The translations under genes were made by a program, and so were the position numbers. 64,000 nucleotides of DNA. Origin: Enterobacter asburiae. Its GTDB lineage: Bacteria; Pseudomonadota; Gammaproteobacteria; Enterobacterales; Enterobacteriaceae. Shown in pieces: positions 19,483 to 34,154 of this stretch; the first letter of the stretch is position 1, and each line of letters opens with the position of its first letter. A model generated the notes under the pieces. That model ran no database searches and had not been told where the DNA came from. It saw nothing but the letters and a program-made list of their open reading frames with translations. Where the stretch lies: NCBI RefSeq assembly GCF_008080435.1, contig NZ_VRKN01000011.1, positions 1 to 64,000 on the forward strand, written 5' to 3'.

Positions 19483-20820
19483 ATGAGTACTTTTTCTACC
19501 CCAGTAGTCACCGCCATGCAGATCGTTCCGGTTGCGGGCCATGACAGCATGTTGATGAACCTGAGCGGCGCGCATGCGCCATTCTTTACCCGCAACATTG
19601 TCATTATCAAAGACAATTCCGGCCATACGGGCGTGGGCGAAATTCCGGGTGGGGAGAAGATCCGCCAGACGCTGGAAGATGCCATTCCGCTGGTGGTGGG
19701 CAAAACGCTGGGTGAGTACAAAAATGTCCTCAACACCGTGCGCAACACCTTTGCCGATCGCGATGCCGGTGGCCGTGGCCTGCAGACCTTCGATCTGCGC
19801 ACCACCATTCACGTGGTGACCGGGATTGAATCCGCAATGCTGGATCTGCTGGGTCAGCATCTGGGCGTTAACGTTGCGTCGCTGTTAGGCGAGGGTCAGC
19901 AGAGAAGCGAAGTGGAAATGCTGGGCTATCTGTTCTTTGTTGGCGACCGCAAGCTGACGCCATTGCCTTATCAGCACCAGCCGGATGAACAATGCGACTG
20001 GTACCGTCTCCGCCACGACGAGGCGATGACCCCGGATGCGGTGGTACGCCTGGCGGAAGCCGCTTACGAAAAATATGGCTTCAATGATTTCAAACTGAAA
20101 GGCGGCGTGCTGGCGGGTGAGGAAGAGGCGCAAGCCGTCACCGCGCTGGCAAAACGTTTCCCGCAGGCGCGCGTGACGCTGGATCCGAACGGCGCATGGT
20201 CGCTTGATGAGGCCATTGCGATCGGTAAACAGCTGAAAGGCGTGCTGGCGTATGCGGAAGATCCCTGCGGTGCTGAACAAGGCTTCTCAGGGCGTGAAGT
20301 CATGGCGGAATTCCGCCGCGCCACGGGGCTGCCGACCGCGACCAATATGATTGCCACCGACTGGCGTCAGATGGGACACACCCTTTCATTGCAGTCTGTT
20401 GACATTCCGCTGGCGGACCCGCACTTCTGGACGATGCAGGGGTCGGTGCGCGTGGCGCAGATGTGCCATGAGTTTGGCCTGACCTGGGGCTCGCACTCTA
20501 ACAACCACTTCGACGTGTCGCTGGCGATGTTCACTCACGTTGCCGCCGCCGCGCCGGGTACGATTACCGCTATCGACACGCACTGGATCTGGCAGGAAGG
20601 TAATCAGCGCCTGACTAAGCAGCCGTTTGAGATCAAAGGTGGCATGGTGCAGGTGCCTTCTACCCCGGGGCTGGGAGTTGAGCTGGACATGGACCAGGTC
20701 ATGAAGGCCCATGAGCTGTATCAGAAACACGGTCTGGGCGCGCGTGACGACGCGATGGCGATGCAGTATCTGATCCCCGACTGGACATTCGACAATAAAC
20801 GCCCGTGCATGGTACGATAA
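19483..20820 (+). CDS. gudD: Glucarate dehydratase GudD
   Basis: GudD dehydrates D-glucarate (and L-idarate) to 5-keto-4-deoxy-D-glucarate. The 445-aa protein is an enolase-superfamily enzyme. It shows the DFKLKGGV lysines near 207, the Mg ligands in LDPNGAW and EDPCGAEQ, and the catalytic His in GSHSNNHFD near 338. It follows gudX after 15 bases. The next pathway enzymes, GarL and GarR, are not in the window. GarK, which uses the glycerate formed, is the next gene. Confidence 0.97.
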   Translation: MSTFSTPVVTAMQIVPVAGHDSMLMNLSGAHAPFFTRNIVIIKDNSGHTGVGEIPGGEKIRQTLEDAIPLVVGKTLGEYKNVLNTVRNTFADRDAGGRGLQTFDLRTTIHVVTGIESAMLDLLGQHLGVNVASLLGEGQQRSEVEMLGYLFFVGDRKLTPLPYQHQPDEQCDWYRLRHDEAMTPDAVVRLAEAAYEKYGFNDFKLKGGVLAGEEEAQAVTALAKRFPQARVTLDPNGAWSLDEAIAIGKQLKGVLAYAEDPCGAEQGFSGREVMAEFRRATGLPTATNMIATDWRQMGHTLSLQSVDIPLADPHFWTMQGSVRVAQMCHEFGLTWGSHSNNHFDVSLAMFTHVAAAAPGTITAIDTHWIWQEGNQRLTKQPFEIKGGMVQVPSTPGLGVELDMDQVMKAHELYQKHGLGARDDAMAMQYLIPDWTFDNKRPCMVR

Positions 20821-20829
20821 ACGCATTGG

Positions 20830-20853
20830 GACCGCTCCCACTGGCGGTCTTTT
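20830..20853 (+). terminator. Terminator between gudD and garK
   Basis: GACCGC and GCGGTC form a 6-bp stem around eight bases, followed by TTTT. It implies that the kinase gene behind it can be transcribed from its own promoter in the 44 bases before its start, perhaps with read-through from gudPXD. Confidence 0.65.
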
Positions 20854-20897
20854 ACGTGGTGTATGCTTAACGTAACGACTATGCGTAAGGATGGCTT

Positions 20898-22037
20898 ATG
20901 AAAATTGTTATCGCACCGGACTCGTATAAGGAAAGTTTGAGTGCGCTTGAGGTTGCGACGGCGATAGAACGTGGTTTTCGCGAGATCTTTCCCGAGGCGG
21001 TTTACGTCAAACTGCCGGTCGCGGACGGTGGCGAAGGGACGGTTGAGGCGATGATCGCGGCAACGCAGGGACGCATTGTGCATGTTCCGGTGACCGGCCC
21101 GCTGGGTGAGCGCGTGGAAGGGTTTTACGGCTTATCCGGTGACGAGCAGAGTGCCTTTATTGAAATGGCGGCGGCAAGCGGCCTGGAGCTGGTCGTCCCT
21201 TCGCAGCGTAATCCCCTGAAAACCACCTCGTGGGGCACGGGCGAACTTATTCGCCACGCGCTGGATGCTGGCGTTAAGCATATCATTATTGGCATTGGCG
21301 GCAGCGCCACCAATGACGGCGGAGCAGGGATGGTGCAGGCGTTGGGGGCAAAGCTGCTGGATGCCAGCGAGCAGCCCCTTGGTCAGGGCGGGGGCGAGCT
21401 GGGAAAACTCGCGCGTATCGACCTCAGCGGGCTGGACAGACGTCTGGCGGAGTGCCGGATAGAAGTCGCCTGTGATGTGACAAATCCGCTCACCGGAAAG
21501 GATGGCGCGTCAGCCGTATTTGGCCCGCAAAAGGGGGCCACTCCCGAGATGATCGTTACCCTGGACAACGCGCTGGCACAGTATGCGAGAGTCATTGCCC
21601 GGGATCTGGATATCGATGTGCTAAACCTTGCTGGCGGCGGCGCGGCGGGTGGCATGGGGGCCGCGCTATACGCCTTTTGCGGCGCGCAGTTGCGCCAGGG
21701 CATTGAGATCGTGACCGATGCGCTACACCTGGCCGACCAGGTGGCCGATGCGGATCTGGTGATCACGGGAGAAGGTCGCATCGACAGCCAGACGATCCAC
21801 GGCAAAGTCCCGGTGGGCGTGGCGAAAGTAGCTAAACGCTTTAACAAACCCGTCATCGGCATTGCAGGAAGCCTGACGGCAGACGTTGGCGTGGTGCACG
21901 ATCACGGCATTGATGCGGTGTTTAGCGTGATCTACACCATCTGCTCACTGGAAGATGCGCTGGAAAATGCCAGCGAGAATGTCAGGATGGCCGCAAGGAA
22001 TATCGCGGCGGTACTAAAAGCGGGGCAGGGAATGTAG
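20898..22037 (+). CDS. garK: Glycerate 2-kinase, GarK family
   Basis: The 379-aa protein belongs to the GarK/GlxK glycerate kinase family and makes 2-phosphoglycerate from D-glycerate and ATP. Conserved blocks are the start [36 protein letters not shown] near 136, [10 protein letters not shown] near 190, and [18 protein letters not shown] near 288. D-glycerate is the product of glucarate breakdown through GarL and GarR, so the place next to gudPXD makes sense. In E. coli K-12 garK lies elsewhere (garPLRK). Convergent with barA. Confidence 0.93.
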   Translation: MKIVIAPDSYKESLSALEVATAIERGFREIFPEAVYVKLPVADGGEGTVEAMIAATQGRIVHVPVTGPLGERVEGFYGLSGDEQSAFIEMAAASGLELVVPSQRNPLKTTSWGTGELIRHALDAGVKHIIIGIGGSATNDGGAGMVQALGAKLLDASEQPLGQGGGELGKLARIDLSGLDRRLAECRIEVACDVTNPLTGKDGASAVFGPQKGATPEMIVTLDNALAQYARVIARDLDIDVLNLAGGGAAGGMGAALYAFCGAQLRQGIEIVTDALHLADQVADADLVITGEGRIDSQTIHGKVPVGVAKVAKRFNKPVIGIAGSLTADVGVVHDHGIDAVFSVIYTICSLEDALENASENVRMAARNIAAVLKAGQGM

Positions 22038-22040
22038 TTC

Positions 22041-22126
22041 TCCCTCTCTCTGTGGGAGAGGGGCGGGTGAGGGCATCAGGCCGCACCCGTAATTGTAGGC
22101 CCGGTAAGCGCAGCGCCACCGGGCTT
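22041..22126. repeat. Intergenic repeats between garK and barA
   Basis: Two elements lie side by side between the convergent genes. 22041-22082 is a CCCTCTC-TGTG-GAGAGGG hairpin followed by GGGTGAGGGCATCAGG. 22096-22126 is a REP palindrome (TAGGCCCGGTAAGCGCAGCGCC to GGGC). The first type occurs again at 43253. Confidence 0.8.
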
Positions 22127-22131
22127 TTACC

Positions 22132-24891
<2,760 letters not shown>

Positions 24892-24948
24892 GGCGTTCCG
24901 TTATGGGACAATTAAGATAATTATGTTTATGTGAGAAAAATCTCGGCG

Positions 24949-26247
24949 ATGGCGCAATTCTACTCTGCAAAGCGACGCGTGACGACGCGTCAAATCATCA
25001 CTGTTGAAGCCACGGACCTCGATCCGTTTGGTCAGGGAGTGGCACGTCACAATGGTAAGGCTCTGTTTATAACAGGTTTACTGCCAACAGAACGAGCAGA
25101 AATTACGCTGACGGAAGATAAACGCCAGTTCGCGCGCGGACAGGTTAAGCGTCGCCTCAACGATAGCCCGGAGCGCGTGAAGCCCCGCTGCCCACATTTT
25201 GGCGTTTGCGGGGGCTGCCAGCAACAGCATGCGAGCACAGAATTACAGCAAAAAAGCAAAAGCCGTGCGCTGGCGCGTCAGCTTAAACATGACGTTAACG
25301 AAATTCTCGCCGATGAGCCCTGGGGCTATCGTCGGCGCGCCCGCCTGAGCCTCAGCTATCAGCCAAAAACGGCGCGGCTGGAGATGGGGTTTCGCAAGGC
25401 CGGTTCCAGTGACATCGTCGATGTGAAGCAGTGCCCCATTTTGGTGCCCCATCTTGAGGCATTGCTTCCGGATGTGCGCACCTGTCTTTCCGGGCTGGAC
25501 GGCGTTCGCCACCTCGGACATGTCGAACTGGTCATGGCCAACAATGGACCGCTGATGGTCCTGCGCCATACCGCGCCGCTGTCGAAAAAAGATCGCGAAA
25601 AACTGGAACGCTTTTCGCATTCCCACGACCTGGCGCTTTTCCTTGCACCACAAAGCGAGATACTTGAGCAGGTTACCGGTGAGGCGCCCTGGTATGCGTC
25701 AAACGGGCTACGCTTAACGTTCAGCCCGCGGGATTTCATTCAGGTGAATGATGGCGTTAACCAGCAGATGGTTGAGAAAGCGCTGACGTGGCTGGATGTT
25801 CAGAAAAGCGATCGGGTGCTCGATCTGTTCTGCGGAATGGGCAACTTCACGCTGCCGTTGGCGCGAAAAGCGGCCAGCGTTGTCGGCGTGGAAGGCGTTG
25901 AGGCGCTGGTGGCTAAAGGGCAGGAGAACGCACAGCAGAACGGCTTGCAAAATGTGACATTCTTTCATCAAAATCTTGAGGAAGATGTCACCCAACAGCC
26001 TTGGGCAAAACAGGGCTTTGATAAAATTTTGCTCGACCCGGCGCGTGCCGGTGCCCCGGGTGTGATGGCACATATTATTAAACTCGCGCCGAAGCGTGTG
26101 GTCTATGTTTCCTGTAACCCGGCAACGCTTGCCCGCGACAGTGAGGCATTAATCAGCGCGGGTTACCAGATTCAGCGTCTGGCAATGCTGGACATGTTCC
26201 CGCACACTGGTCATCTGGAATCGATGGTGTTGTTCGAGCACATATAA
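24949..26247 (+). CDS. rlmD: 23S rRNA (uracil-1939-C5)-methyltransferase RlmD
   Basis: RlmD methylates U1939 of 23S rRNA. The 432-aa protein (433 in E. coli) has an N-terminal TRAM domain, four Fe-S cysteines ([10 protein letters not shown] near 75-84, and C in VKQCPIL near 156), the SAM loop [14 protein letters not shown] near 292, and the catalytic Cys in [12 protein letters not shown] near 383. A GTG at 24931 would add six residues. The ATG at 24949 is chosen from family length; no strong ribosome binding site is seen for either. relA follows after 51 bases. Confidence 0.96.
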   Translation: MAQFYSAKRRVTTRQIITVEATDLDPFGQGVARHNGKALFITGLLPTERAEITLTEDKRQFARGQVKRRLNDSPERVKPRCPHFGVCGGCQQQHASTELQQKSKSRALARQLKHDVNEILADEPWGYRRRARLSLSYQPKTARLEMGFRKAGSSDIVDVKQCPILVPHLEALLPDVRTCLSGLDGVRHLGHVELVMANNGPLMVLRHTAPLSKKDREKLERFSHSHDLALFLAPQSEILEQVTGEAPWYASNGLRLTFSPRDFIQVNDGVNQQMVEKALTWLDVQKSDRVLDLFCGMGNFTLPLARKAASVVGVEGVEALVAKGQENAQQNGLQNVTFFHQNLEEDVTQQPWAKQGFDKILLDPARAGAPGVMAHIIKLAPKRVVYVSCNPATLARDSEALISAGYQIQRLAMLDMFPHTGHLESMVLFEHI

Positions 26248-26254
26248 TGAGTTT

Positions 26255-26276
26255 GGCTTGTCGACTTCGACAGGCC
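26255..26276 (+). other. Hairpin in the rlmD-relA gap
   Basis: GGCTTGTCG pairs with CGACAGGCC (one G-T pair) around ACTT, ending 14 bases before the relA AAGGAG. There is no T run, so it is not a simple terminator. It could influence relA translation or RNA stability. Confidence 0.5.
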
Positions 26277-26298
26277 CAGGTCCCTAAAGGAGAGGACA

Positions 26299-28530
26299 AT
26301 GGTTGCGGTAAGAAGTGCACATCTCAATAAAGCTGGGGAGTTTGACCCACAAAAATGGATCGCAAGTCTGGGAATTTCCAGCCAGCAGTCGTGTGAACGC
26401 TTAACCGAAACCTGGGCCTATTGTCTGCGCACCACGCAGGGGCATCCCGACGCCGATCTTCTTCTGTGGCGCGGCGTGGAGATGGTTGAAATCTTATCCA
26501 TGCTGAACATGGACATCGAAACGCTGCAGGCCGCGCTTCTCTTCCCCCTCGCGGATGCGGACGTGGTCAGCGAAGACGTGCTGGGTGACAGCGTCGGGAA
26601 ATCCGTCGTCGCGCTGATCCACGGCGTGCGCGATATGGCGGCCATCCGCCAGCTCAAAGCTGCGCACACCGATTCCGTCTCCTCAGAACAGGTCGATAAC
26701 GTTCGCCGGATGCTGCTGGCCATGGTGGATGATTTCCGCTGCGTGGTCATCAAGCTTGCCGAGCGTATTGCCCACCTGCGTGAGGTGAAGGATGCGCCGG
26801 AAGACGAGCGCGTGCTGGCGGCCAAAGAGTGTACAAACATCTATGCGCCGCTGGCGAACCGCTTAGGGATTGGTCAGCTGAAATGGGAGCTGGAAGATTA
26901 TTGCTTCCGTTATCTGCACCCGGCGGAATATAAACGTATTGCCAAACTCCTGCATGAGCGCCGTATCGACCGCGAGCACTATATCGAGGAATTTGTCGGC
27001 GGTTTGCGCCAGGCGATGAAAGAAGAGAATGTGCGCGCCGAAGTCTACGGTCGGCCTAAGCATATCTATAGCATCTGGCGCAAAATGCAGAAGAAACACC
27101 TCGCGTTTGACGAGCTGTTTGACGTGCGCGCCGTGCGTATCGTGGCGGAGCGTCTGCAGGACTGCTACGCCGCGCTGGGGATAGTACACACTCACTTCCG
27201 TCATCTGCCCGATGAGTTCGATGACTATGTCGCCAACCCCAAACCGAACGGCTATCAGTCTATCCATACCGTTGTGCTTGGCCCGGGTGGCAAAACGGTC
27301 GAGATTCAGATCCGCACCAAACAGATGCATGAAGACGCCGAGCTGGGCGTGGCCGCGCACTGGAAATACAAAGAAGGCACGTCCGGTGGGGCGCGTTCTG
27401 GACACGAAGACCGCATTGCCTGGCTGCGCAAGCTGATTGCGTGGCAGGAAGAGATGGCCGATTCCGGCGAGATGCTCGACGAAGTGCGCAGCCAGGTCTT
27501 TGACGACCGGGTGTATGTCTTCACCCCGAAAGGGGACGTTGTCGATCTCCCAGCGGGCTCCACGCCGCTCGATTTTGCCTACCACATCCACAGTGATGTG
27601 GGACACCGCTGCATCGGGGCGAAAATTGGCGGACGTATCGTACCGTTCACCTATCAATTGCAGATGGGTGACCAGATTGAAATCATTACCCAGAAGCAGC
27701 CCAACCCGAGCCGTGACTGGCTTAACCCTAACCTGGGTTACGTCACCACCAGCCGCGGGCGCTCGAAAATTCACGCCTGGTTCCGTAAACAGGATCGTGA
27801 CAAGAATATCCTTGCCGGCCGCCAGATCCTCGACGACGAGCTGGAGCATATCGGGATAAGCCTGAAAGAGGCGGAGAAATTCCTGCTGCCGCGCTACAAC
27901 TTCAACGAGCTTGACGAGCTGTTAGCGGCCATTGGCGGCGGTGATATCCGTCTGAATCAGATGGTGAACTTCCTGCAGGCGCAGTTCAATAAGCCAAGCG
28001 CGGCAGAGCAGGACGCGGCGGCGCTGAAGCAGCTGCAGCAGAAAACCTACGCGCCGCAGCAGCGCAGCAAAGACAACGGCCGCGTGGTGGTCGAGGGCGT
28101 GGGCAATCTGATGCACCACATTGCCCGCTGCTGTCAGCCGATCCCGGGCGACGATATCGTCGGCTTTATCACTCAGGGCCGTGGGATCTCAATTCACCGT
28201 TCCGACTGCGACCAGCTTGCCGAGCTGCAGTCGCATGCGCCGGAGCGCATCGTGGAGGCGGTCTGGGGTGAGAGCTATTCCGCCGGCTACTCGCTGGTGG
28301 TGCGCGTCACTGCCAACGACCGCAGCGGCCTGCTGCGCGACATCACGACCATTCTCGCCAACGAGAAGGTCAACGTGCTGGGCGTTGCCAGCCGCAGCGA
28401 TACCCGCGAGCAGCTTGCCACCATTGATATGACCATCGAAATCTACAACCTGCAGGTGCTGGGCCGCGTGCTCGGCAAACTGAACCAGGTGCCGGATGTG
28501 ATTGACGCGCGTCGTCTGCACGGCGGTTAA
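26299..28530 (+). CDS. relA: GTP/GDP pyrophosphokinase RelA
   Basis: RelA makes (p)ppGpp on ribosomes holding uncharged tRNA. The 743-aa protein has the N-terminal pseudo-hydrolase region, where the HD pair of SpoT is replaced (FPLADADVV near 90). The synthetase domain carries YGRPKHIYSIWRKMQKK near 250. TGS follows (DRVYVFTPKGDVVDLPAGST near 405), then a helical part, a CxxC-type zinc finger (HIARCCQPIPGD near 610) and a C-terminal ACT domain. The ribosome binding site AAGGAGAGGAC is strong. In K-12 mazEF follow; here they do not. Confidence 0.97.
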   Translation: MVAVRSAHLNKAGEFDPQKWIASLGISSQQSCERLTETWAYCLRTTQGHPDADLLLWRGVEMVEILSMLNMDIETLQAALLFPLADADVVSEDVLGDSVGKSVVALIHGVRDMAAIRQLKAAHTDSVSSEQVDNVRRMLLAMVDDFRCVVIKLAERIAHLREVKDAPEDERVLAAKECTNIYAPLANRLGIGQLKWELEDYCFRYLHPAEYKRIAKLLHERRIDREHYIEEFVGGLRQAMKEENVRAEVYGRPKHIYSIWRKMQKKHLAFDELFDVRAVRIVAERLQDCYAALGIVHTHFRHLPDEFDDYVANPKPNGYQSIHTVVLGPGGKTVEIQIRTKQMHEDAELGVAAHWKYKEGTSGGARSGHEDRIAWLRKLIAWQEEMADSGEMLDEVRSQVFDDRVYVFTPKGDVVDLPAGSTPLDFAYHIHSDVGHRCIGAKIGGRIVPFTYQLQMGDQIEIITQKQPNPSRDWLNPNLGYVTTSRGRSKIHAWFRKQDRDKNILAGRQILDDELEHIGISLKEAEKFLLPRYNFNELDELLAAIGGGDIRLNQMVNFLQAQFNKPSAAEQDAAALKQLQQKTYAPQQRSKDNGRVVVEGVGNLMHHIARCCQPIPGDDIVGFITQGRGISIHRSDCDQLAELQSHAPERIVEAVWGESYSAGYSLVVRVTANDRSGLLRDITTILANEKVNVLGVASRSDTREQLATIDMTIEIYNLQVLGRVLGKLNQVPDVIDARRLHGG

Positions 28531-28542
28531 ACACACTCTTCT

Positions 28543-28585
28543 GTAGGCCGGGTAAGGCTTTGCCGCCACCCGGCTTGTTTTTTTT
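28543..28585 (+). repeat. REP palindrome with T run after relA
   Basis: A REP unit whose outer stem GCCGGGT (28547-28553) pairs with ACCCGGC (28568-28574) and is followed by TTGTTTTTTTT. It can serve as a terminator for relA. It occupies the place where mazEF lie in E. coli K-12. Confidence 0.8.
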
Positions 28586-28598
28586 AATGGAAAACACT

Positions 28599-29390
28599 AT
28601 GACTCAAATCGACCGCCTGCTCGGCATCATGAAACGCCTGCGCGACCCGGAAAACGGCTGTCCGTGGGACAAAGAGCAGACTTTCGCCACCATCGCCCCG
28701 TACACCCTTGAAGAGACCTATGAGGTGCTGGACGCTATTTCCCGTGAAGATTTTGACGACCTGCGCGGCGAGCTGGGCGATCTGCTGTTCCAGGTGGTGT
28801 TCTATGCGCAAATGGCGCAGGAAGAAGGGCGCTTTAACTTTGACGATATCTGCGCTGCCATCAGCGACAAGCTGGAGCGCCGTCATCCCCATATCTTCGG
28901 CGATGCCACCGCAGAGAACAGCGCGGAGGTGCTGGCCCGCTGGGAGCAGATCAAAAGCGCCGAGCGGGCGGAAAAATCTCAGCACTCGGCGCTGGATGAT
29001 ATTCCGCTGAGCCTGCCCGCGCTGATGCGCGCGCATAAAATCCAGAAACGCTGCTCCGCCGTGGGTTTTGACTGGACCTCCCTCGGTCCGGTGCTGGATA
29101 AAGTGCACGAAGAGATTGATGAGGTCATGCACGAAGCGCAGCAGGCGGTGGTGGATGAAGCAAAGCTTGAGGAAGAGATGGGCGACCTGCTGTTCGCGAC
29201 CGTCAACCTTTCTCGCCACCTGGGTGTAAAAGCGGAAACGGCCCTGCAAAAAGCCAACATAAAATTCGAACGACGCTTCCGCGAAGTTGAGCGGATTGTC
29301 GCCTCACGAGGCCTGGAAATGACCGGAATTGACCTCGAGGCCATGGAAGAAGTCTGGCAGGAAGTAAAGCGCCAGGAATCTGATCTCTAA
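28599..29390 (+). CDS. mazG: Nucleoside triphosphate pyrophosphohydrolase MazG
   Basis: MazG hydrolyses all canonical NTPs and dNTPs to monophosphate and pyrophosphate, and moderates (p)ppGpp in E. coli. The 263-aa protein has two tandem MazG domains. The first holds LEETYEVLDA and GELGDLLFQVVFYAQMA (about 35-65); the second holds EEIDEVMHEA and EEEMGDLLFATVNLSRHLG (about 170-210). A start at 28560 inside the REP would add 13 residues. I use 28599, which has the E. coli length. The intervening mazEF genes are absent. Confidence 0.96.
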   Translation: MTQIDRLLGIMKRLRDPENGCPWDKEQTFATIAPYTLEETYEVLDAISREDFDDLRGELGDLLFQVVFYAQMAQEEGRFNFDDICAAISDKLERRHPHIFGDATAENSAEVLARWEQIKSAERAEKSQHSALDDIPLSLPALMRAHKIQKRCSAVGFDWTSLGPVLDKVHEEIDEVMHEAQQAVVDEAKLEEEMGDLLFATVNLSRHLGVKAETALQKANIKFERRFREVERIVASRGLEMTGIDLEAMEEVWQEVKRQESDL

Positions 29391-29532
29391 CGAGATTTTG
29401 CGATCAAGCGCAATTTGTGTGATTTTTTAAATGACAAGCGCTTGATTTGCGTCAAAAACATTTACCCAAAAGGGGCTATTTTCTCACTCCTTATGTTTGT
29501 CATGGCCTGGAATGGAGACGGAGAATGAAAGT

Positions 29533-29561
29533 TTGTGGCGCTCGCCGTGTTCGGGTATACT
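29533..29561 (+). promoter_or_regulatory. Probable pyrG promoter
   Basis: TTGTGG (29533-29538) and TATACT (29556-29561) are 17 bases apart, giving a start near 29568, about 45 bases before the pyrG ATG. The rest of the 223-base mazG-pyrG gap holds no gene. Confidence 0.65.
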
Positions 29562-29598
29562 ACTTTCCCGTCCTGGTTATTCCATCGTTTCACCCTAA

Positions 29599-31251
<1,653 letters not shown>

Positions 31252-31261
31252 AAAAAGTTAG

Positions 31262-32632
<1,371 letters not shown>

Positions 32633-32651
32633 TTGCTTAAGCCTTAAAATG

Positions 32652-32683
32652 AAAATGCCAGTCGAATGACTGGCATTTTTTTT
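32652..32683. terminator. Terminator after eno, possibly bidirectional
   Basis: A 12-bp stem AAAATGCCAGTC/GACTGGCATTTT around GAAT is followed by more T on the plus strand. An A-rich stretch on the left may let it also end the convergent SDR gene. Confidence 0.92.
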
Positions 32684-32686
32684 GGA

Positions 32687-33796
32687 CTATTTAAAATCGA
32701 CCGCCATTTGTTCCGGAATGGTTAGCCCCTGGGTGGTTTGCACGCAGCGGGCGATGTAATCCGTAAACCGGGGTGGCTTCGGCATCCCCATGCTCAGCAG
32801 CTTATCGTTGCTGAAGCGCACGTTAAGCGTGGCAAACGCACCGTATAAACGCATGGCTTTCAGCATCAGACGTTCGTTGCACGGGCCAAAAATATGTTTC
32901 AACTCGCGGCGCATTCTGACCAGCGTTTCGTAGCTGACCTGCGCATATTTATCACCGACGGGGGCTTTCTCCAGCGCCTGCGCCATTGCCTGATCGATAT
33001 CCGCAAAGCGAACGCTGTTCTCTTCTCCCGCAGAAATGTGTACTACTTCTCCCGGACGAGCGTTGCTGTTGAGCAGCATTAACATCGCGTCGGCGCAATA
33101 ATCCACCGGAACAACGTCGATCCGGTCTTCCATTGAGCACATAAACTTTTGCAGCATCAGGCCCATGCTAAAGACCCAGAAAATGCTGCTCGACGGCGTG
33201 CAGCCATGACGGGTATGGCCGACGACGATGGACGGACGGGCGATGAGCAGCGGCAGGTTCGGACACTCCTGGCGCATCAGCTGTTCGATGGTTGACTTCG
33301 AAAACGTGTATTCCACCAGGTGTTCAGCATTCTCTCTGAATTCCGCACTTTCGGCGACCAGTGAATCCTGCTCCGGCGTGCATGACATCGCGGTGCCGAC
33401 GTGGAGGAAACGCTGCAGTCCTGTGACCTGCTCCATACGGCGCGCCAGCGCGAGCGTACCTTCAACGTTGACCTTCCAGATCAGCGGGTTATTACCAAAT
33501 GAGGCGACGGCCGCACAGTTAACGACATGCGTGACCCGATCCAGACGGGGATCGTTCAGAAAGGCTTCAGGCTGGCTGAGGTCGCCAATCAGGATATTAT
33601 CCACATTCAGGGAGGCCAGTTTGTCCTCTGGAACGTTAAACTTGCGCATGTTCTCCTGCACGCGCTCCAGCCCGCCCTGCGGATCGCTGGCACGCGCAAG
33701 CAAAAGGAGTTTTACGGATTGATCGTTGGTCAGGATTTTTTCAAGAACTGCACCGCCCAGAAATCCGGTCACGCCTGTAATCAATAACATCTTCAT
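32687..33796 (-). CDS. Extended SDR / NAD-binding reductase-like protein, function unknown
   Basis: A 369-aa protein of the extended short-chain dehydrogenase type, closest in pattern to the NAD_binding_4 (fatty acyl-CoA or thioester reductase) group. It shows the nucleotide loop TGVTGFLGG (7-15), NVEGTLALA near 110 and the active-site Y163-x3-K167 (YTFSK). No adenylation or carrier domain is fused, and the substrate is unknown. The ATG at 33796 is chosen for GAGACGG seven bases upstream; a longer frame from 33886 has no site. It is absent from this place in E. coli K-12. An AT-rich region lies upstream. Confidence 0.8.
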   Translation of the reverse strand: MKMLLITGVTGFLGGAVLEKILTNDQSVKLLLLARASDPQGGLERVQENMRKFNVPEDKLASLNVDNILIGDLSQPEAFLNDPRLDRVTHVVNCAAVASFGNNPLIWKVNVEGTLALARRMEQVTGLQRFLHVGTAMSCTPEQDSLVAESAEFRENAEHLVEYTFSKSTIEQLMRQECPNLPLLIARPSIVVGHTRHGCTPSSSIFWVFSMGLMLQKFMCSMEDRIDVVPVDYCADAMLMLLNSNARPGEVVHISAGEENSVRFADIDQAMAQALEKAPVGDKYAQVSYETLVRMRRELKHIFGPCNERLMLKAMRLYGAFATLNVRFSNDKLLSMGMPKPPRFTDYIARCVQTTQGLTIPEQMAVDFK

Positions 33797-34120
33797 TAAT
33801 ACCGTCTCATTATGATTGATGAGGCGGATTGTAGGCGCGCAAAAGTAAACGGCATTTAAATAATAAATCGCCGAAACCGACAGCATCTTAAGCTTATTTT
33901 AAGGAAAGGAAATCGGGTGGAGATATTGGACATTACTGTAAGGGTAAAAATTCACTCTATTAAAATTTAAATTTTAACCTATTGAATTTAATGTTTTTTA
34001 TAGGTTCACCCTTGAGTAGCGAACTTAATTCAAAATGTAATAAATATAATAATTTGTTACATCAAACATTTACCAAACAAATGATTTAAACACCACTTAA
34101 CTAAAATCAGACGATATAAA
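33797..34120. other. AT-rich intergenic region upstream of the SDR gene
   Basis: About 320 bases between the SDR gene and the RpiR-type regulator, much richer in A and T than the surroundings. It holds an 18-bp palindrome TTAAAATTTAAATTTTAA at 33960-33977. No gene is seen. The SDR promoter must be here, and the base composition makes H-NS binding plausible. Confidence 0.6.
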
Positions 34121-34147
34121 TCGCAGGCCGATTTATTTAGCCTGCGA
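34121..34147 (-). terminator. Hairpin after the RpiR-type regulator gene
   Basis: TCGCAGGC and GCCTGCGA form a perfect 8-bp stem around 11 bases, eight bases past the stop. The minus strand continues TTTATATCG, a short U-rich tail, so it is a likely but not strong terminator. Confidence 0.6.
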
Positions 34148-34154
34148 ATGATTT

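Noticed and set aside
26255..26276. Rho-independent terminator between rlmD and relA
   Set aside because: The hairpin is not followed by T and lies close to the relA ribosome binding site.
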